In this document: in pieces, positions 1 to 11,477 of the stretch | How positions within the stretch are numbered: position 1 is the stretch's first letter | Layout of the letters: every line of letters starts with the position of its first letter | Assembly (NCBI RefSeq): GCF_029242675.1 | Contig: NZ_JAQWTM010000035.1 | Coordinates: 1 to 38,188 of the forward strand | Reading direction: 5' to 3' | Origin: Flavobacterium sp. | Lineage (GTDB): Bacteria > Bacteroidota > Bacteroidia > Flavobacteriales > Flavobacteriaceae | DNA length: 38,188 nt | Notes under the pieces: generated by a model | Seen by the model: the letters and a program-made list of their open reading frames with translations, nothing else | Database searches by the model: none | What the model was told of the DNA's origin: nothing | Translations under genes and position numbers: made by a program

Positions 1-816
1 GATCGTTCCTATCGCTACATTCAACGCTCTCTTGAGGATGCGTTGTTTTGTAATGCTAGACTACGAACCTACGAAATTTCGAAAATGCTTCCCATTATTA
101 GTGGTGCATATCAACATCAAAACAAAGCCAATCAAAAACAGTTACTGCTTTTTTTAGGTAGTATTAGTGTTCTGACTCTTGGCCTACTCTTTGTTTTTTT
201 CCAGCTTTTCAAGCAAATGAAAAAATTAAAAACAGCTCAAAAAGAATTGAACGACGCCAATGTTCAGTTGATCAATTTAAATACGGCTTTGCAATCAGCT
301 AACGCCGCATTAAATGAAACCAATAGCAGCCTCGCCGAAACCAATTTGGTAAAAGAAATATACATTGGTCGCTATATGGATCAATGCTCGGATTATATTG
401 GAAAACTGGAAGGCTATCGCAAAAAATTGAACGTGATGGCAACAGCAGGAAAAATGAATCAACTACTAGATGCTATTAAATCCAAGCAGTTCATTGAAGC
501 AGAATTAAAGGAATTTTACCAGAATTTTGATCAAACCTTTTTACAATTATTTCCGGATTTCATTCCGCAATTTGAAGCACTTCTCACCGATACCGAATTA
601 ACACAACCGAAAGATGAGGAATTGCTAAATACCGAATTGAGGATTTTTGCTTTAATTCGATTAGGAATAAAAGACAGTGCTAAAATTGCTGTTTTTTTGA
701 GGTATTCCGTTTCTACAATTTATAATTATCGCTCTCAACTTAAAAATAAAGCAGTTGGTCCCCGAGAGGAATTTGAGACTAAAGTAATGCGCATTGGCAC
801 AAATTTTAAATCTTAG
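1..816 (+). CDS. C-terminal part of a DUF6377-like/TPR transmembrane regulator with C-terminal HTH (truncated by window edge)
   Basis: Frame is open from base 1 ([15 protein letters not shown]...). It has a TM segment ([20 protein letters not shown]), a coiled coil, and an HTH-like C-terminus ([39 protein letters not shown]). Confidence 0.7.
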   Translation, partial: DRSYRYIQRSLEDALFCNARLRTYEISKMLPIISGAYQHQNKANQKQLLLFLGSISVLTLGLLFVFFQLFKQMKKLKTAQKELNDANVQLINLNTALQSANAALNETNSSLAETNLVKEIYIGRYMDQCSDYIGKLEGYRKKLNVMATAGKMNQLLDAIKSKQFIEAELKEFYQNFDQTFLQLFPDFIPQFEALLTDTELTQPKDEELLNTELRIFALIRLGIKDSAKIAVFLRYSVSTIYNYRSQLKNKAVGPREEFETKVMRIGTNFKS

Positions 817-1121
817 ATTGGAGTAAAAATGATTATTTCGCAATAAATTTGATAAAAACCAGGTTTTTTACTTTTTAAAGTTACCACTTTTTTCTATTTG
901 CTATTTTTTATAACTATTTGATTGTTTGGTATTTACTTTTATAAATCTGGATGATTATCTACTTTTTTAAATTGGAGAAAATCTTACTGCCGTAAAGCGC
1001 CTATTTTTAATGTTCGAAAACTCGATGATCAAATTCATTGCTTTGTACTTAATTGCGATAAAGTCTAGAGTCTACCGTTTTGAGTTTTTCATGATTATCT
1101 TACCAATAAAATAACTAGTAA

Positions 1122-3317
<2,196 letters not shown>

Positions 3318-3320
3318 AAA

Positions 3321-3357
3321 AATAGGCTGTCACCAATGTGACAGCCTATTTTTTTAA
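3321..3357. terminator. Bidirectional Rho-independent terminator between GH97 and the FKBP gene
   Basis: Perfect stem aataggctgtcac-caat-gtgacagcctatt flanked by A-tract and T-tract. Confidence 0.85.
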
Positions 3358-3373
3358 TATAGATGAGAAAATA

Positions 3374-3832
3374 TTAATTAACCTTAATTAATTTAATATC
3401 AAAGATAAGTACGGATCCACCTGGAATTGGTCCTCTAGTACTGCTTCCATAACCTAAAGACGAGGGGATTAATAAAACACCGCTTCCGCCTTCTTTAAAA
3501 TAAGGAATACCTTCAGTCCATCCTTGAATTACTTGTTGTAAGCCAAAAGAAATTCCAGCCTCGGTACTTTGATCAAATACTTTATCATTTGTAAAATAAC
3601 CTTTGTAAGCAACCGTAACATTAGAGCTAGCCGTTGGTTGTTTTCCAGTCCCTGGCTCGTTGATGATGTAGTATAAACCGGTATCGCTTTTTACAGCAAT
3701 TAACTTTTTGGCGGTAAGGTAGTCTTTAATCTCTTTTTCGTTTTGAACTGTATAATCAACTGGATCAGTTGTAGGATCAGAAAAACAAGAAACAAATAAT
3801 AAAGAAACGAGCGCTAATAATGTAGATTTCAT
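3374..3832 (-). CDS. FKBP-type peptidyl-prolyl cis-trans isomerase lipoprotein
   Basis: Lipoprotein signal (LVSLLFVSC); FKBP motifs VTVAYKGYFTND, VIQGWTEGIPYFKEGGSGVLLIPSSLGYG, LIFDIKLIKV. Confidence 0.9.
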   Translation of the reverse strand: MKSTLLALVSLLFVSCFSDPTTDPVDYTVQNEKEIKDYLTAKKLIAVKSDTGLYYIINEPGTGKQPTASSNVTVAYKGYFTNDKVFDQSTEAGISFGLQQVIQGWTEGIPYFKEGGSGVLLIPSSLGYGSSTRGPIPGGSVLIFDIKLIKVN

Positions 3833-3911
3833 AAGATGGTATTTTGTATGCCTACAAATATATAAATTAGGCGCAACATACCATTAGTTTTTATAGTGCA
3901 TTTTTAGCTTT

Positions 3912-5264
3912 TTAATCTCCAAACAGCTGAACGTCATCAACCTGAAAAGCACCGTCTAGAGCGGTATTTTTCCCTGAACCCGTATATTTAAATGCAATAT
4001 TAATTTGACCACCATACTTTGACAAATCAATTCCTCCTGAACCCACGAACTGGTACCAGGGTGTTGCTTGTGTAGGCAGGATCGCTTTAAGGGTTACCCA
4101 AGTTGCTTTAGTCACATTTAAACCGTCAAAATTAGTTGAAACCAAAACTTCCAATGCGTTTAGTGGCGAATCAATATCGAGGTGGTGTTGTGCTGCACGA
4201 AAAGTTAGAATTTCGTTTTTATGTGCATCCATATCGATCTTTGGTGAAATTAACCAAGCAATATTAGAATTTACCTTGGTGCCGCTAATCACAAATTCGG
4301 CATAACCATTACCCGAGTACACTCCCCCTTTCCAAACTGGTGTGCCACTTACGGCAATATTCGTCCAACCGGGTAAACTCAAATTAGACTTGTCGACTAC
4401 CGTTTGAAAATTTTGAATAAAAAAAGGAGTTGCTTTGGTACCTGTCATCACCACATCTTTTTCGGAACGAGCCACTAATTGGTAATCAGTACCAAATTTA
4501 GTTAGTACGCCTCTCACTTTTCCGCTGCCGCTTGGAACTACACTTTTGGAGAAATCAGCATAGCTACTGGTCCTAAAAATAAGTTGATTTCCGTTTTTAT
4601 CAATTAAACTCCAGTTGGTTGCACCCCCAATATTATTCGCTTCTTCAAAATAGTGTCTGCCTACTGCCGCCTCTGTAAATTGCACTCCACTTACTTCAAC
4701 TAAAGTATTTAAATTGCTGTCCTTAACCAAATCAACTATAGACAGCGACCGAACTAGAACTTCTTCTTTTACATTGGTACACGAAGCATTCAGTACTTTT
4801 TTGTAATCGTTTTGAGTTAGCCTTCCTACGGCGCCTTCATTATAGGAGTTAACATAAATACTGCCTATGCGCAAACTACCATAATTAATGTCAGTATATT
4901 GATTGAGCATTTTAACGTACACTTTGTTCCCTACTCTAAAATCCACATACAAATTAGTAGCATCTACAGGAACGCTAAAACCCATTGCTGGTTTACTGGC
5001 TGTGGCCAAAGTTTGAAGGGAAATCGTCTTGAAAAAATTGCCATTTTCATCACTAGAAACAACATAGGCTTCGATAATATCATCATAGGCATATTTAGTA
5101 ACAATCGCTCCAGCGGTAGCTTGTATTGCTTCTACTGATTTATTGACAACAAAATCAGGTTGGGAACAGACTAATTTAGGAATCGCGGTTTCGTCACTTG
5201 CACAATTAGTAAAAAAACTCGCAACAACTACCAACACATAAAAGGCACACTTTGTATTTTTCAT
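3912..5264 (-). CDS. DUF5689-like lipoprotein with C-terminal choice-of-anchor/MAM-like domain
   Basis: Lipoprotein signal (VASFFTNC); OB-like DUF5689 region; C-terminal jelly-roll-like segment (FFIQNFQTV...LPGWTNIAVSG...AFQVDDVQLFGD); adjacent to a TonB receptor. Confidence 0.65.
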   Translation of the reverse strand: MKNTKCAFYVLVVVASFFTNCASDETAIPKLVCSQPDFVVNKSVEAIQATAGAIVTKYAYDDIIEAYVVSSDENGNFFKTISLQTLATASKPAMGFSVPVDATNLYVDFRVGNKVYVKMLNQYTDINYGSLRIGSIYVNSYNEGAVGRLTQNDYKKVLNASCTNVKEEVLVRSLSIVDLVKDSNLNTLVEVSGVQFTEAAVGRHYFEEANNIGGATNWSLIDKNGNQLIFRTSSYADFSKSVVPSGSGKVRGVLTKFGTDYQLVARSEKDVVMTGTKATPFFIQNFQTVVDKSNLSLPGWTNIAVSGTPVWKGGVYSGNGYAEFVISGTKVNSNIAWLISPKIDMDAHKNEILTFRAAQHHLDIDSPLNALEVLVSTNFDGLNVTKATWVTLKAILPTQATPWYQFVGSGGIDLSKYGGQINIAFKYTGSGKNTALDGAFQVDDVQLFGD

Positions 5265-5281
5265 AACACTTGCTTTTAAAT

Positions 5282-8119
5282 TTAAAAACTGAAATAGAGA
5301 TTAACAAAATAAGTTCGTCCATACCCATAAAAATATTTGTTACCAAAAGAGGGTGTTCCGCTAGAAACATCCTGATTTAATTGTCTGAAATTTGCATTTC
5401 GAGCTTGCTCATAACCACCTGTTTTGTATTTGGTATCAAGTACGTTATTCACACTTGCAAAAAGTCCCAACGTCTTGGTTTTAATGCGCCACGACTTACC
5501 ACCAATAAGATTGACTAATAGTATAGGGTCAAATTTTTCTTGTTTCAACAACGTGGCTGCGCGTTCCTCGGTGGCTTCCGGAAAAGTAAAACCGCTCGCT
5601 GGATTGGTATAAAAACTATTTGTTCTCGTTATAGGAGAAACATCAATATAGGTGTCCGCTAAATAATTAGCATTAGTCCCAATCCACCAATAAGTAGGAT
5701 CGCGATACTCTAAACCAAGGCTATACCCTTGCTGTGGCGTACCGGCTTGTTTGTAGTTTTTTAATAATGCCGTACCAAAATCAAAGTAGGGTTTGGTGTT
5801 ATCAACTGTGGCTAACGCATCATTGCTAATAGTCACATTCGGATTATTATCATAAGTGAATTTACCATAAGCAGCAGAGAAGGTGCTTTTTAAAGTAATT
5901 GTCAATTGGTACTCAAAACTCAACTCAGCACCTATATTTTTTCGATCTAAATGCGTCAAAGTCTGACTTACAAATCCGTTGGTATTCGTGTAGCCTGCAC
6001 CGTTGTCAAATATCCCTTCGGCATAATAAAAGGCTGTTCGAGTGGCATTTTTTATGGTCGAATAGTAGCCCGTTATTCTTGATTTTAGCTTTGGTGAACG
6101 ATATACATAAGTTGCATCAAGGCTATTAATTGCTTCACTTTGTAACCCATCGACAATAGCATTGTTTAACCGGGCATTGGGAAATGTGTTGCGAATTGTA
6201 GGGGCTCGAGTACTGTGAGCGGCATTGAAATTCAAAGATTTTTTACCCGAAATTTTAAAGGTAATACCCGTTTTAAATCCAAAGTTTTCAAAATTAATCG
6301 GCTCACTTTTACCAAATGAAATCGTTTCGTAAATTCCGTTTTTATACAAGCCGTCACGTTGGTAGGTCGCATTGCTGTACGACTGCGCCACATAAAAATC
6401 GACTTTATTGTAGCTGAACTTAAATTGCATAAAAGCGTCCAAAGTTTGGGCTGCATATTTATAATTGTAACCATAAGCATCGCCCACTACCACTTGCCTG
6501 TTAGGATTATTTAAATCCGATTGGGACTGATTTCCCGTATAAAAACCATCGATATCCTCAAAGAAAGTTCCACCTAGTAAGTCTACTACTTTTTGATAAT
6601 TATGCGATTTAAAATCCCTAAAGGAAGCACCTGCATTGATGATAAGATTGTCGCTAAATTGCGTATTGAAATTTGAATTTGCTACTAGTGTTTGGTCATC
6701 GGTTCGGTCTTCATACAAAACATAGCGACTTTGAGCCGGCTCGTAACCGGTTATTTGACCATTGTTTCCCAGGACAGGATTTTGATTGGCACGGTACATT
6801 GCTTCCCAATCTATTTGCGGATTGGCTAAAAATGCTAATCGGCTTTTCTCGGCATTTTCAAAATCAGGTACAAAAGCTCCTGAGAATTCTCCCTTATCGC
6901 GTTCAAAAAGCGAACTGTAATAGCTAGGCAATTTCCTAAAATAAGTTGGATCCGGACTATTGGCGTTTTGATAATCGAGATTGGTGTTTCCTACTTTACC
7001 AAACTGATACATAACACTTGAGTTCAGGTTAGTACGATCATTAATTTTATAATAATGATTGAGCATTATAATAGGCTCCGCGATTGTTTTTTCTCTTGCA
7101 TTTCGTTTTTTACCATTTTGAAATCCCCAATAGGAGTTATAGGTTTCCGATGTTAATTGCGTAACCTCATCCGTGTTTGGTGAATTTTTGCCTCGGGTAT
7201 TGGGCGTATAAAATCCGCTGATATTGATGGCGTGTTTGTCATTTAGCGTCTTCTCGATACTCGCAAAAACCGAATTCCCGTCGTAATTTGTTCCTTCAAA
7301 ATAGCCTTCTTGCGCATAGCGCTTTCCTGCTGATACTACGTAGGACCAGCCACTGTTACTCGTACCTGAGGCATAGGTCGCCATCATGCGAAAGGTATAA
7401 TTAGTATTGGTTCCCGAAAAGGTAATGCGCGCTCCTGGTCTATAAATTGAAGCTCTAGTGTTGATTTCTTGGGTTCCTAAGATACCACCAAAAGCATAAT
7501 CAGATGGTGCCGTACCCACAGAAAATTCCTGGTTGCGAGTCGCATCATTGAGTCCGCCCCAATTGCCCCATTGTGGCCTACCATCAAAAAGTTTGTTCAT
7601 GGTAACGCCATTAATCATTGTGGTAGCGTTTTCACTATCTAATCCCCGAATTCGAAAACGGGCTTGGCCCCAATTAAATGCAGCGGCTTGCTGAAAAGCA
7701 TCTCGGGAGGATTGCAGTAAGCCCGAAGTACTTTCGGATCCGCTATTGTCATCGGTTAGGTCATTTTCAAATAGGCGCACTACAGTATTTTGTTGGTCGT
7801 TAAACTGATCTTCTTCTAGCAAAATTATACCTAAGTCTATCGTTTCATTTAATGCAATCGTTACGGGATATAAAGCTTCCTTGTAGCTTTGATTTCTAAA
7901 AAGTAGTAGTTGTTCCCCTATTGGAATAGCTGTAAAATTAAAACTTCCATCTGTTTCGGTAATTTGGGTAAAAGTTGTGTTTTGGATACTCACCACCACA
8001 AAAGCAAGGGGTTGCATTGTTTTGGAATCCAATACCTTTCCCGAAATGGCTGCAGTAGATTGCGCCAAGAATGGACTACAATGTAAAACAAAAAAGAGTG
8101 CAAAAATACCTTTTTTCAT
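5282..8119 (-). CDS. TonB-dependent receptor with N-terminal carboxypeptidase-like regulatory domain
   Basis: ISGKVLDSKTMQPLAFVVVSIQNT domain, plug region (RFRIRGLDSENATTMINGVTMNKLFDGRPQWGNWGGLND), C-terminal barrel ending FVNLYFSF. Start taken at internal MKKGIFALFF. Confidence 0.9.
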   Translation of the reverse strand: MKKGIFALFFVLHCSPFLAQSTAAISGKVLDSKTMQPLAFVVVSIQNTTFTQITETDGSFNFTAIPIGEQLLLFRNQSYKEALYPVTIALNETIDLGIILLEEDQFNDQQNTVVRLFENDLTDDNSGSESTSGLLQSSRDAFQQAAAFNWGQARFRIRGLDSENATTMINGVTMNKLFDGRPQWGNWGGLNDATRNQEFSVGTAPSDYAFGGILGTQEINTRASIYRPGARITFSGTNTNYTFRMMATYASGTSNSGWSYVVSAGKRYAQEGYFEGTNYDGNSVFASIEKTLNDKHAINISGFYTPNTRGKNSPNTDEVTQLTSETYNSYWGFQNGKKRNAREKTIAEPIIMLNHYYKINDRTNLNSSVMYQFGKVGNTNLDYQNANSPDPTYFRKLPSYYSSLFERDKGEFSGAFVPDFENAEKSRLAFLANPQIDWEAMYRANQNPVLGNNGQITGYEPAQSRYVLYEDRTDDQTLVANSNFNTQFSDNLIINAGASFRDFKSHNYQKVVDLLGGTFFEDIDGFYTGNQSQSDLNNPNRQVVVGDAYGYNYKYAAQTLDAFMQFKFSYNKVDFYVAQSYSNATYQRDGLYKNGIYETISFGKSEPINFENFGFKTGITFKISGKKSLNFNAAHSTRAPTIRNTFPNARLNNAIVDGLQSEAINSLDATYVYRSPKLKSRITGYYSTIKNATRTAFYYAEGIFDNGAGYTNTNGFVSQTLTHLDRKNIGAELSFEYQLTITLKSTFSAAYGKFTYDNNPNVTISNDALATVDNTKPYFDFGTALLKNYKQAGTPQQGYSLGLEYRDPTYWWIGTNANYLADTYIDVSPITRTNSFYTNPASGFTFPEATEERAATLLKQEKFDPILLVNLIGGKSWRIKTKTLGLFASVNNVLDTKYKTGGYEQARNANFRQLNQDVSSGTPSFGNKYFYGYGRTYFVNLYFSF

Positions 8120-8427
8120 AAAAACCATTTATAAACTGTTTTTAGGTTTCAAACTTCGCGTACTTTTTTTGTAGGGCAACAAAAGAGTAAAGCGTCTCAA
8201 TACTATTACTGAGATTACAAGCTGTTCTTTAGGAAAAGGTGTTTTTAGGAAATGTATTCGAAGGCGGAAGCGGCTTTACATACAATTAATTATACAGTGG
8301 TATTTATAGTATAACTAGTTTTTAATCTTGTACTTAGCAATGCTAAAGTAAGAAAAAAACTATTTGAAAAACATTTTGGTAAAAAAAATATTTCAAAAAC
8401 GTCGGGAGGATTGAAAAACGGGAGTAA

Positions 8428-8526
8428 TAGCCCTGATAGGAGCGTGTATCCTTTTTATTTTGAGCTGTTTTTTAGCTCAAAATAAAAAGATACTGCGTAT
8501 AGCGGGTGTAAATGTGTCCTGAAAAA
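8428..8526 (-). repeat. Dispersed intergenic element, copy 1 (16-bp perfect AT-rich stem, 7-nt loop, conserved flanks)
   Basis: tagccctgatag..agcg..atcctttttatt...aataaaaagatac.gcg.atagcggg...tcctgaaaaa shared with the copy at 36035-36118. Stem arms 8451-8466 and 8474-8489. Confidence 0.8.
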
Positions 8527-8548
8527 GGAAACGATCTGCTCCTAAAAA

Positions 8549-9763
8549 TTATCGAAAGGCCTTGATTCTAGAAACTAAAATTGCAATTACAAGTCCGAAT
8601 ATTCCAATAAAAGCAAACGAAAAACGCAGTCCAAAAAGTTCGGCTATGTATCCAATTACCGGTGGCCCCATTAAAAAACCAAGGAAACTAACGCTCGAAA
8701 CGGCTGTAAGTGCCTCGCCTGGCGGGATTGTTGGGTGCTTACCTGCAAGACTATATAAAGTTGGGACGATAGTCGATACGCCCAATCCTACGATCATAAA
8801 TCCTATGGTTGACGGAACCAAATACGGGAAAAATACGGCGGTAAAAAGTCCGGTTGAAATAAGGATACCTCCTCCTTGTATTACTGCTTTTCGACCAAAT
8901 TTATTTATCATGCCATCACCGAAGAAACGTCCGGTTGCCATCATTATCATGAATGAGATATACCCTAAAACAATGAGTTCACCGGGCGCTTTGACAACAT
9001 CCTTGAAATAAACACCGCTCCAGTCAAACATGATTCCTTCGCTGGCCATACAACCAAATCCTATGACTCCAAGCCACAACAAGGCAGCATCAGGTTTAGA
9101 AAATAATTTTGTTTTTTGGGTTGCTTTGGGAAGTTCTTTGGCTTTGATTAAATAATGGTAATTAAGAACTACCAAAAGGATTACAACGGTCCCTACGATT
9201 AAAAAGTGCTCGTGAGGTGTTAACTCTAAATACAACATTCCCAAACCTATTAGTGCTCCCGTAAAACCGGCAAAACTCCATACCCCATGAAAGGAGGCCA
9301 TGATCGTTTTATTAAAAAGTTTCTCAGTATAAACGCCTTGGGTATTGACTGCGATGTTGTTCATATTGCCAAAGATTCCAAAGAGAAAAAGGCTAAAGGC
9401 CAGTTGCCAAGCCGAAGTTGCAAGTCCTAAATTAGACAAGCAAATGGCATACATTATAACCGAGAAAACCACTAAACGATGACTGCCATAGCGAGTAACT
9501 AATTTTCCGGAGAATGGCATCATAACCAATTGTCCAACCGGAAGTGCAAATAAAATACTCCCTAGATCCGCATCGCTAAGCGCTAATGTCATTTTGATAT
9601 CTGGAATTCTGCTGGCCCAAGTGGCAAAACACAATCCCATACCAAAGTAGAAAGCTGAGACCGCAAGACGTATCCGATTGAGATACGACTGCTTCGCTTT
9701 TCTAAAATTTTTTTTGATTTTTCCTTGAGCTGTAAAGCTTCCTATAAAATTTAAACGTAACAA
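8549..9763 (-). CDS. MFS transporter
   Basis: 12-TM-like hydrophobic profile; MFS-type loop (GKLVTRYGSHRLV); FGRKAVIQGGGILISTGLF in the second half. Confidence 0.85.
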   Translation of the reverse strand: MLRLNFIGSFTAQGKIKKNFRKAKQSYLNRIRLAVSAFYFGMGLCFATWASRIPDIKMTLALSDADLGSILFALPVGQLVMMPFSGKLVTRYGSHRLVVFSVIMYAICLSNLGLATSAWQLAFSLFLFGIFGNMNNIAVNTQGVYTEKLFNKTIMASFHGVWSFAGFTGALIGLGMLYLELTPHEHFLIVGTVVILLVVLNYHYLIKAKELPKATQKTKLFSKPDAALLWLGVIGFGCMASEGIMFDWSGVYFKDVVKAPGELIVLGYISFMIMMATGRFFGDGMINKFGRKAVIQGGGILISTGLFTAVFFPYLVPSTIGFMIVGLGVSTIVPTLYSLAGKHPTIPPGEALTAVSSVSFLGFLMGPPVIGYIAELFGLRFSFAFIGIFGLVIAILVSRIKAFR

Positions 9764-9874
9764 AGGCTGTAATTATATATTGTGAAGGGCAAAAGTACAA
9801 AAACCATTAGGGAAGTATGTTATACCTTGTTTAACTCCATGTACATACATCGTTATCGTTCTTGGTTTTGTACG

Positions 9875-9911
9875 AAAAAAGCCTATTGTCTAATCCGAAA
9901 ACAGGCTTTGC
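9875..9911 (-). terminator. Rho-independent terminator for the Gfo/Idh gene
   Basis: Minus strand reads aaagcctgttttcggattagacaataggctttttt, directly downstream of the stop at 9934. Confidence 0.6.
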
Positions 9912-9933
9912 AGTTGTGAGCTAATTGCATGTA

Positions 9934-10974
9934 TTACAAATCGATACCTTTTTTATGCAAGCTACTTTGAATAGCGGCTTCGATTACGCGCATGACTTGT
10001 ACGCCTTCTAGCGCGGTCACTGGTTCTATACTATCGTTCACGATTGCCTGATGCATGCCTTCAAAAAAGTCGTAATAATTCCCTTGAAGCGTCCGTATGT
10101 TGTTGCGTACAACTTCGCCATCTGTGACTGTATGCAATAGTCCCTCTTTGGCTATTGGCTCCGTTCCCCAATCGTCTAAATTTGGTTTTTTACCTGCTTT
10201 TAATTCATCCTCCTGTACATCGCCACGGTGCTTTAAAAAAGAACCTTTTCTTCCGTGTACAACATACGCTGGATTAGCTTCGCGTACAAAAAAACCTGCT
10301 TTGAGGCGCACTCTAAAGTCAGGATAGTACAAAACAATATCGATCCAATCATCTACTAACGAACCCGTTCTTGTAGTCCGAATATCAGCATAAACCGTTG
10401 TGGGGAATCCAAATAAGTAGAGCGCTTGATCGATGAGATGCGGACCCAAATCTTTTAGAATTCCGGCTCCATCATTGGCGGATTCTTTGTGTAGCTTAGG
10501 ACTCAAGCTAGGATTGTAACGGTCAAAATGAAACTCGGCTTCTACCATTTCTCCTAGAAGACCGTCTGCTACTACTTGTTTGACCGTTTTAAGATCGCTG
10601 TCCCACCTGCGATTTTGAAACACGGCGAGCTTCACCCCTTTGGCCTTTGCAATAGCGGCTAGTTCCTGAGCTTCTGCAACAGTGGTCGTAAATGCTTTCT
10701 CGACAATGGCATGTTTGCCTGCTTGCAGCACCTGCTTAGCATATTCGTAATGAGTAGCGACAGGCGTATTGATTATCACTAATTCAGCCTCTGAATCTAG
10801 TATTGCCTCTAGTGTAGGATAGCTTGTGACAGTTGGATAATCCAGTTGAATTAGTTTTTTAGACCGCTCCCACGAACCCATAAGTTCAAAACCAGGATGT
10901 AGTTCTAAAAAAGGCGCGTGAAAAACCTTGCCTGACATTCCGTAGGACAAAAGTGCTGTTTTTATTTTTTGCAT
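9934..10974 (-). CDS. Gfo/Idh/MocA family NAD(P)-dependent oxidoreductase
   Basis: Rossmann N-terminus (KIKTALLSYGMSGKVFHAPFLELHPGF), VIINTPVATHYEYAKQVLQAGKHAIVEKAF, GAGILKDLGPHLIDQALYLFG. Start taken at the internal Met (MQKIK). Confidence 0.9.
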   Translation of the reverse strand: MQKIKTALLSYGMSGKVFHAPFLELHPGFELMGSWERSKKLIQLDYPTVTSYPTLEAILDSEAELVIINTPVATHYEYAKQVLQAGKHAIVEKAFTTTVAEAQELAAIAKAKGVKLAVFQNRRWDSDLKTVKQVVADGLLGEMVEAEFHFDRYNPSLSPKLHKESANDGAGILKDLGPHLIDQALYLFGFPTTVYADIRTTRTGSLVDDWIDIVLYYPDFRVRLKAGFFVREANPAYVVHGRKGSFLKHRGDVQEDELKAGKKPNLDDWGTEPIAKEGLLHTVTDGEVVRNNIRTLQGNYYDFFEGMHQAIVNDSIEPVTALEGVQVMRVIEAAIQSSLHKKGIDL

Positions 10975-11000
10975 ATGAGGTTGTTTAGTGCGTGCGAAGT

Positions 11001-11133
11001 TGTTGCTGTACATGAAATTTCAACATATAGGTTATATAAGTTTTCTTGCCAGTGTTTCTGTACTTAAAATTTAAACATATAAGTCATATAAGTGTTGCTG
11101 TATTTAAATCTTAAAACACATAAGTCATATAAG
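11001..11133 (-). repeat. Three ~40-bp units inverted relative to the array at 11192-11457
   Basis: Units 11001-11040, 11053-11092 and 11093-11133, consensus tgttgctgtacttaaaatttaaacatataagtcatataag. 20-bp exact inverted match: aacatataagtcatataagt (11074-11093) vs acttatatgacttatatgtt (11438-11457). Confidence 0.8.
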
Positions 11134-11191
11134 CTATTTGTGATAAATTTCTTGGGTGTATTAAAAACCGTCATGAATTGAAACCTAAAAA

Positions 11192-11457
11192 ACTTAAATG
11201 ACTTATATGGTTCAAAAACAACTACACCATAAAACTTAAGTGATATATATGGTTCAAAACAGCTTACACCATAAGACTTACATGGTTCAAAAACAACTTA
11301 AACCATAAGACTTAAATGATTTATATCGTTCAAAAACAACTTACTCCATAAAACTTAAATGACTTATATGGTTTAATAACAGCTTACACCATAAAACTTA
11401 AGTAATATATATGGTTCAAAAACAACTACACCATAAAACTTATATGACTTATATGTT
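11192..11457 (+). repeat. Tandem array of six ~42-bp units plus a partial seventh
   Basis: Units at 11192, 11234, 11276 (34 bp, shortened), 11310, 11353, 11396 and 11438 (partial). Consensus acttaaatgacttatatggttcaaaaacaacttacaccataaa. Confidence 0.9.
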
Positions 11458-11477
11458 AAAAAAAATTCTTTTAGAAA

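Noticed and set aside
8562-9011. 149-aa plus-strand ORF
   Set aside because: Lies entirely antisense to the well-supported MFS gene, has no recognisable domain, and its composition fits an antisense shadow ORF.
11192-11457. Regularly spaced repeats as a CRISPR array
   Set aside because: The whole ~42-bp unit repeats with no unique spacers, some copies are inverted, and no cas genes are in the window.
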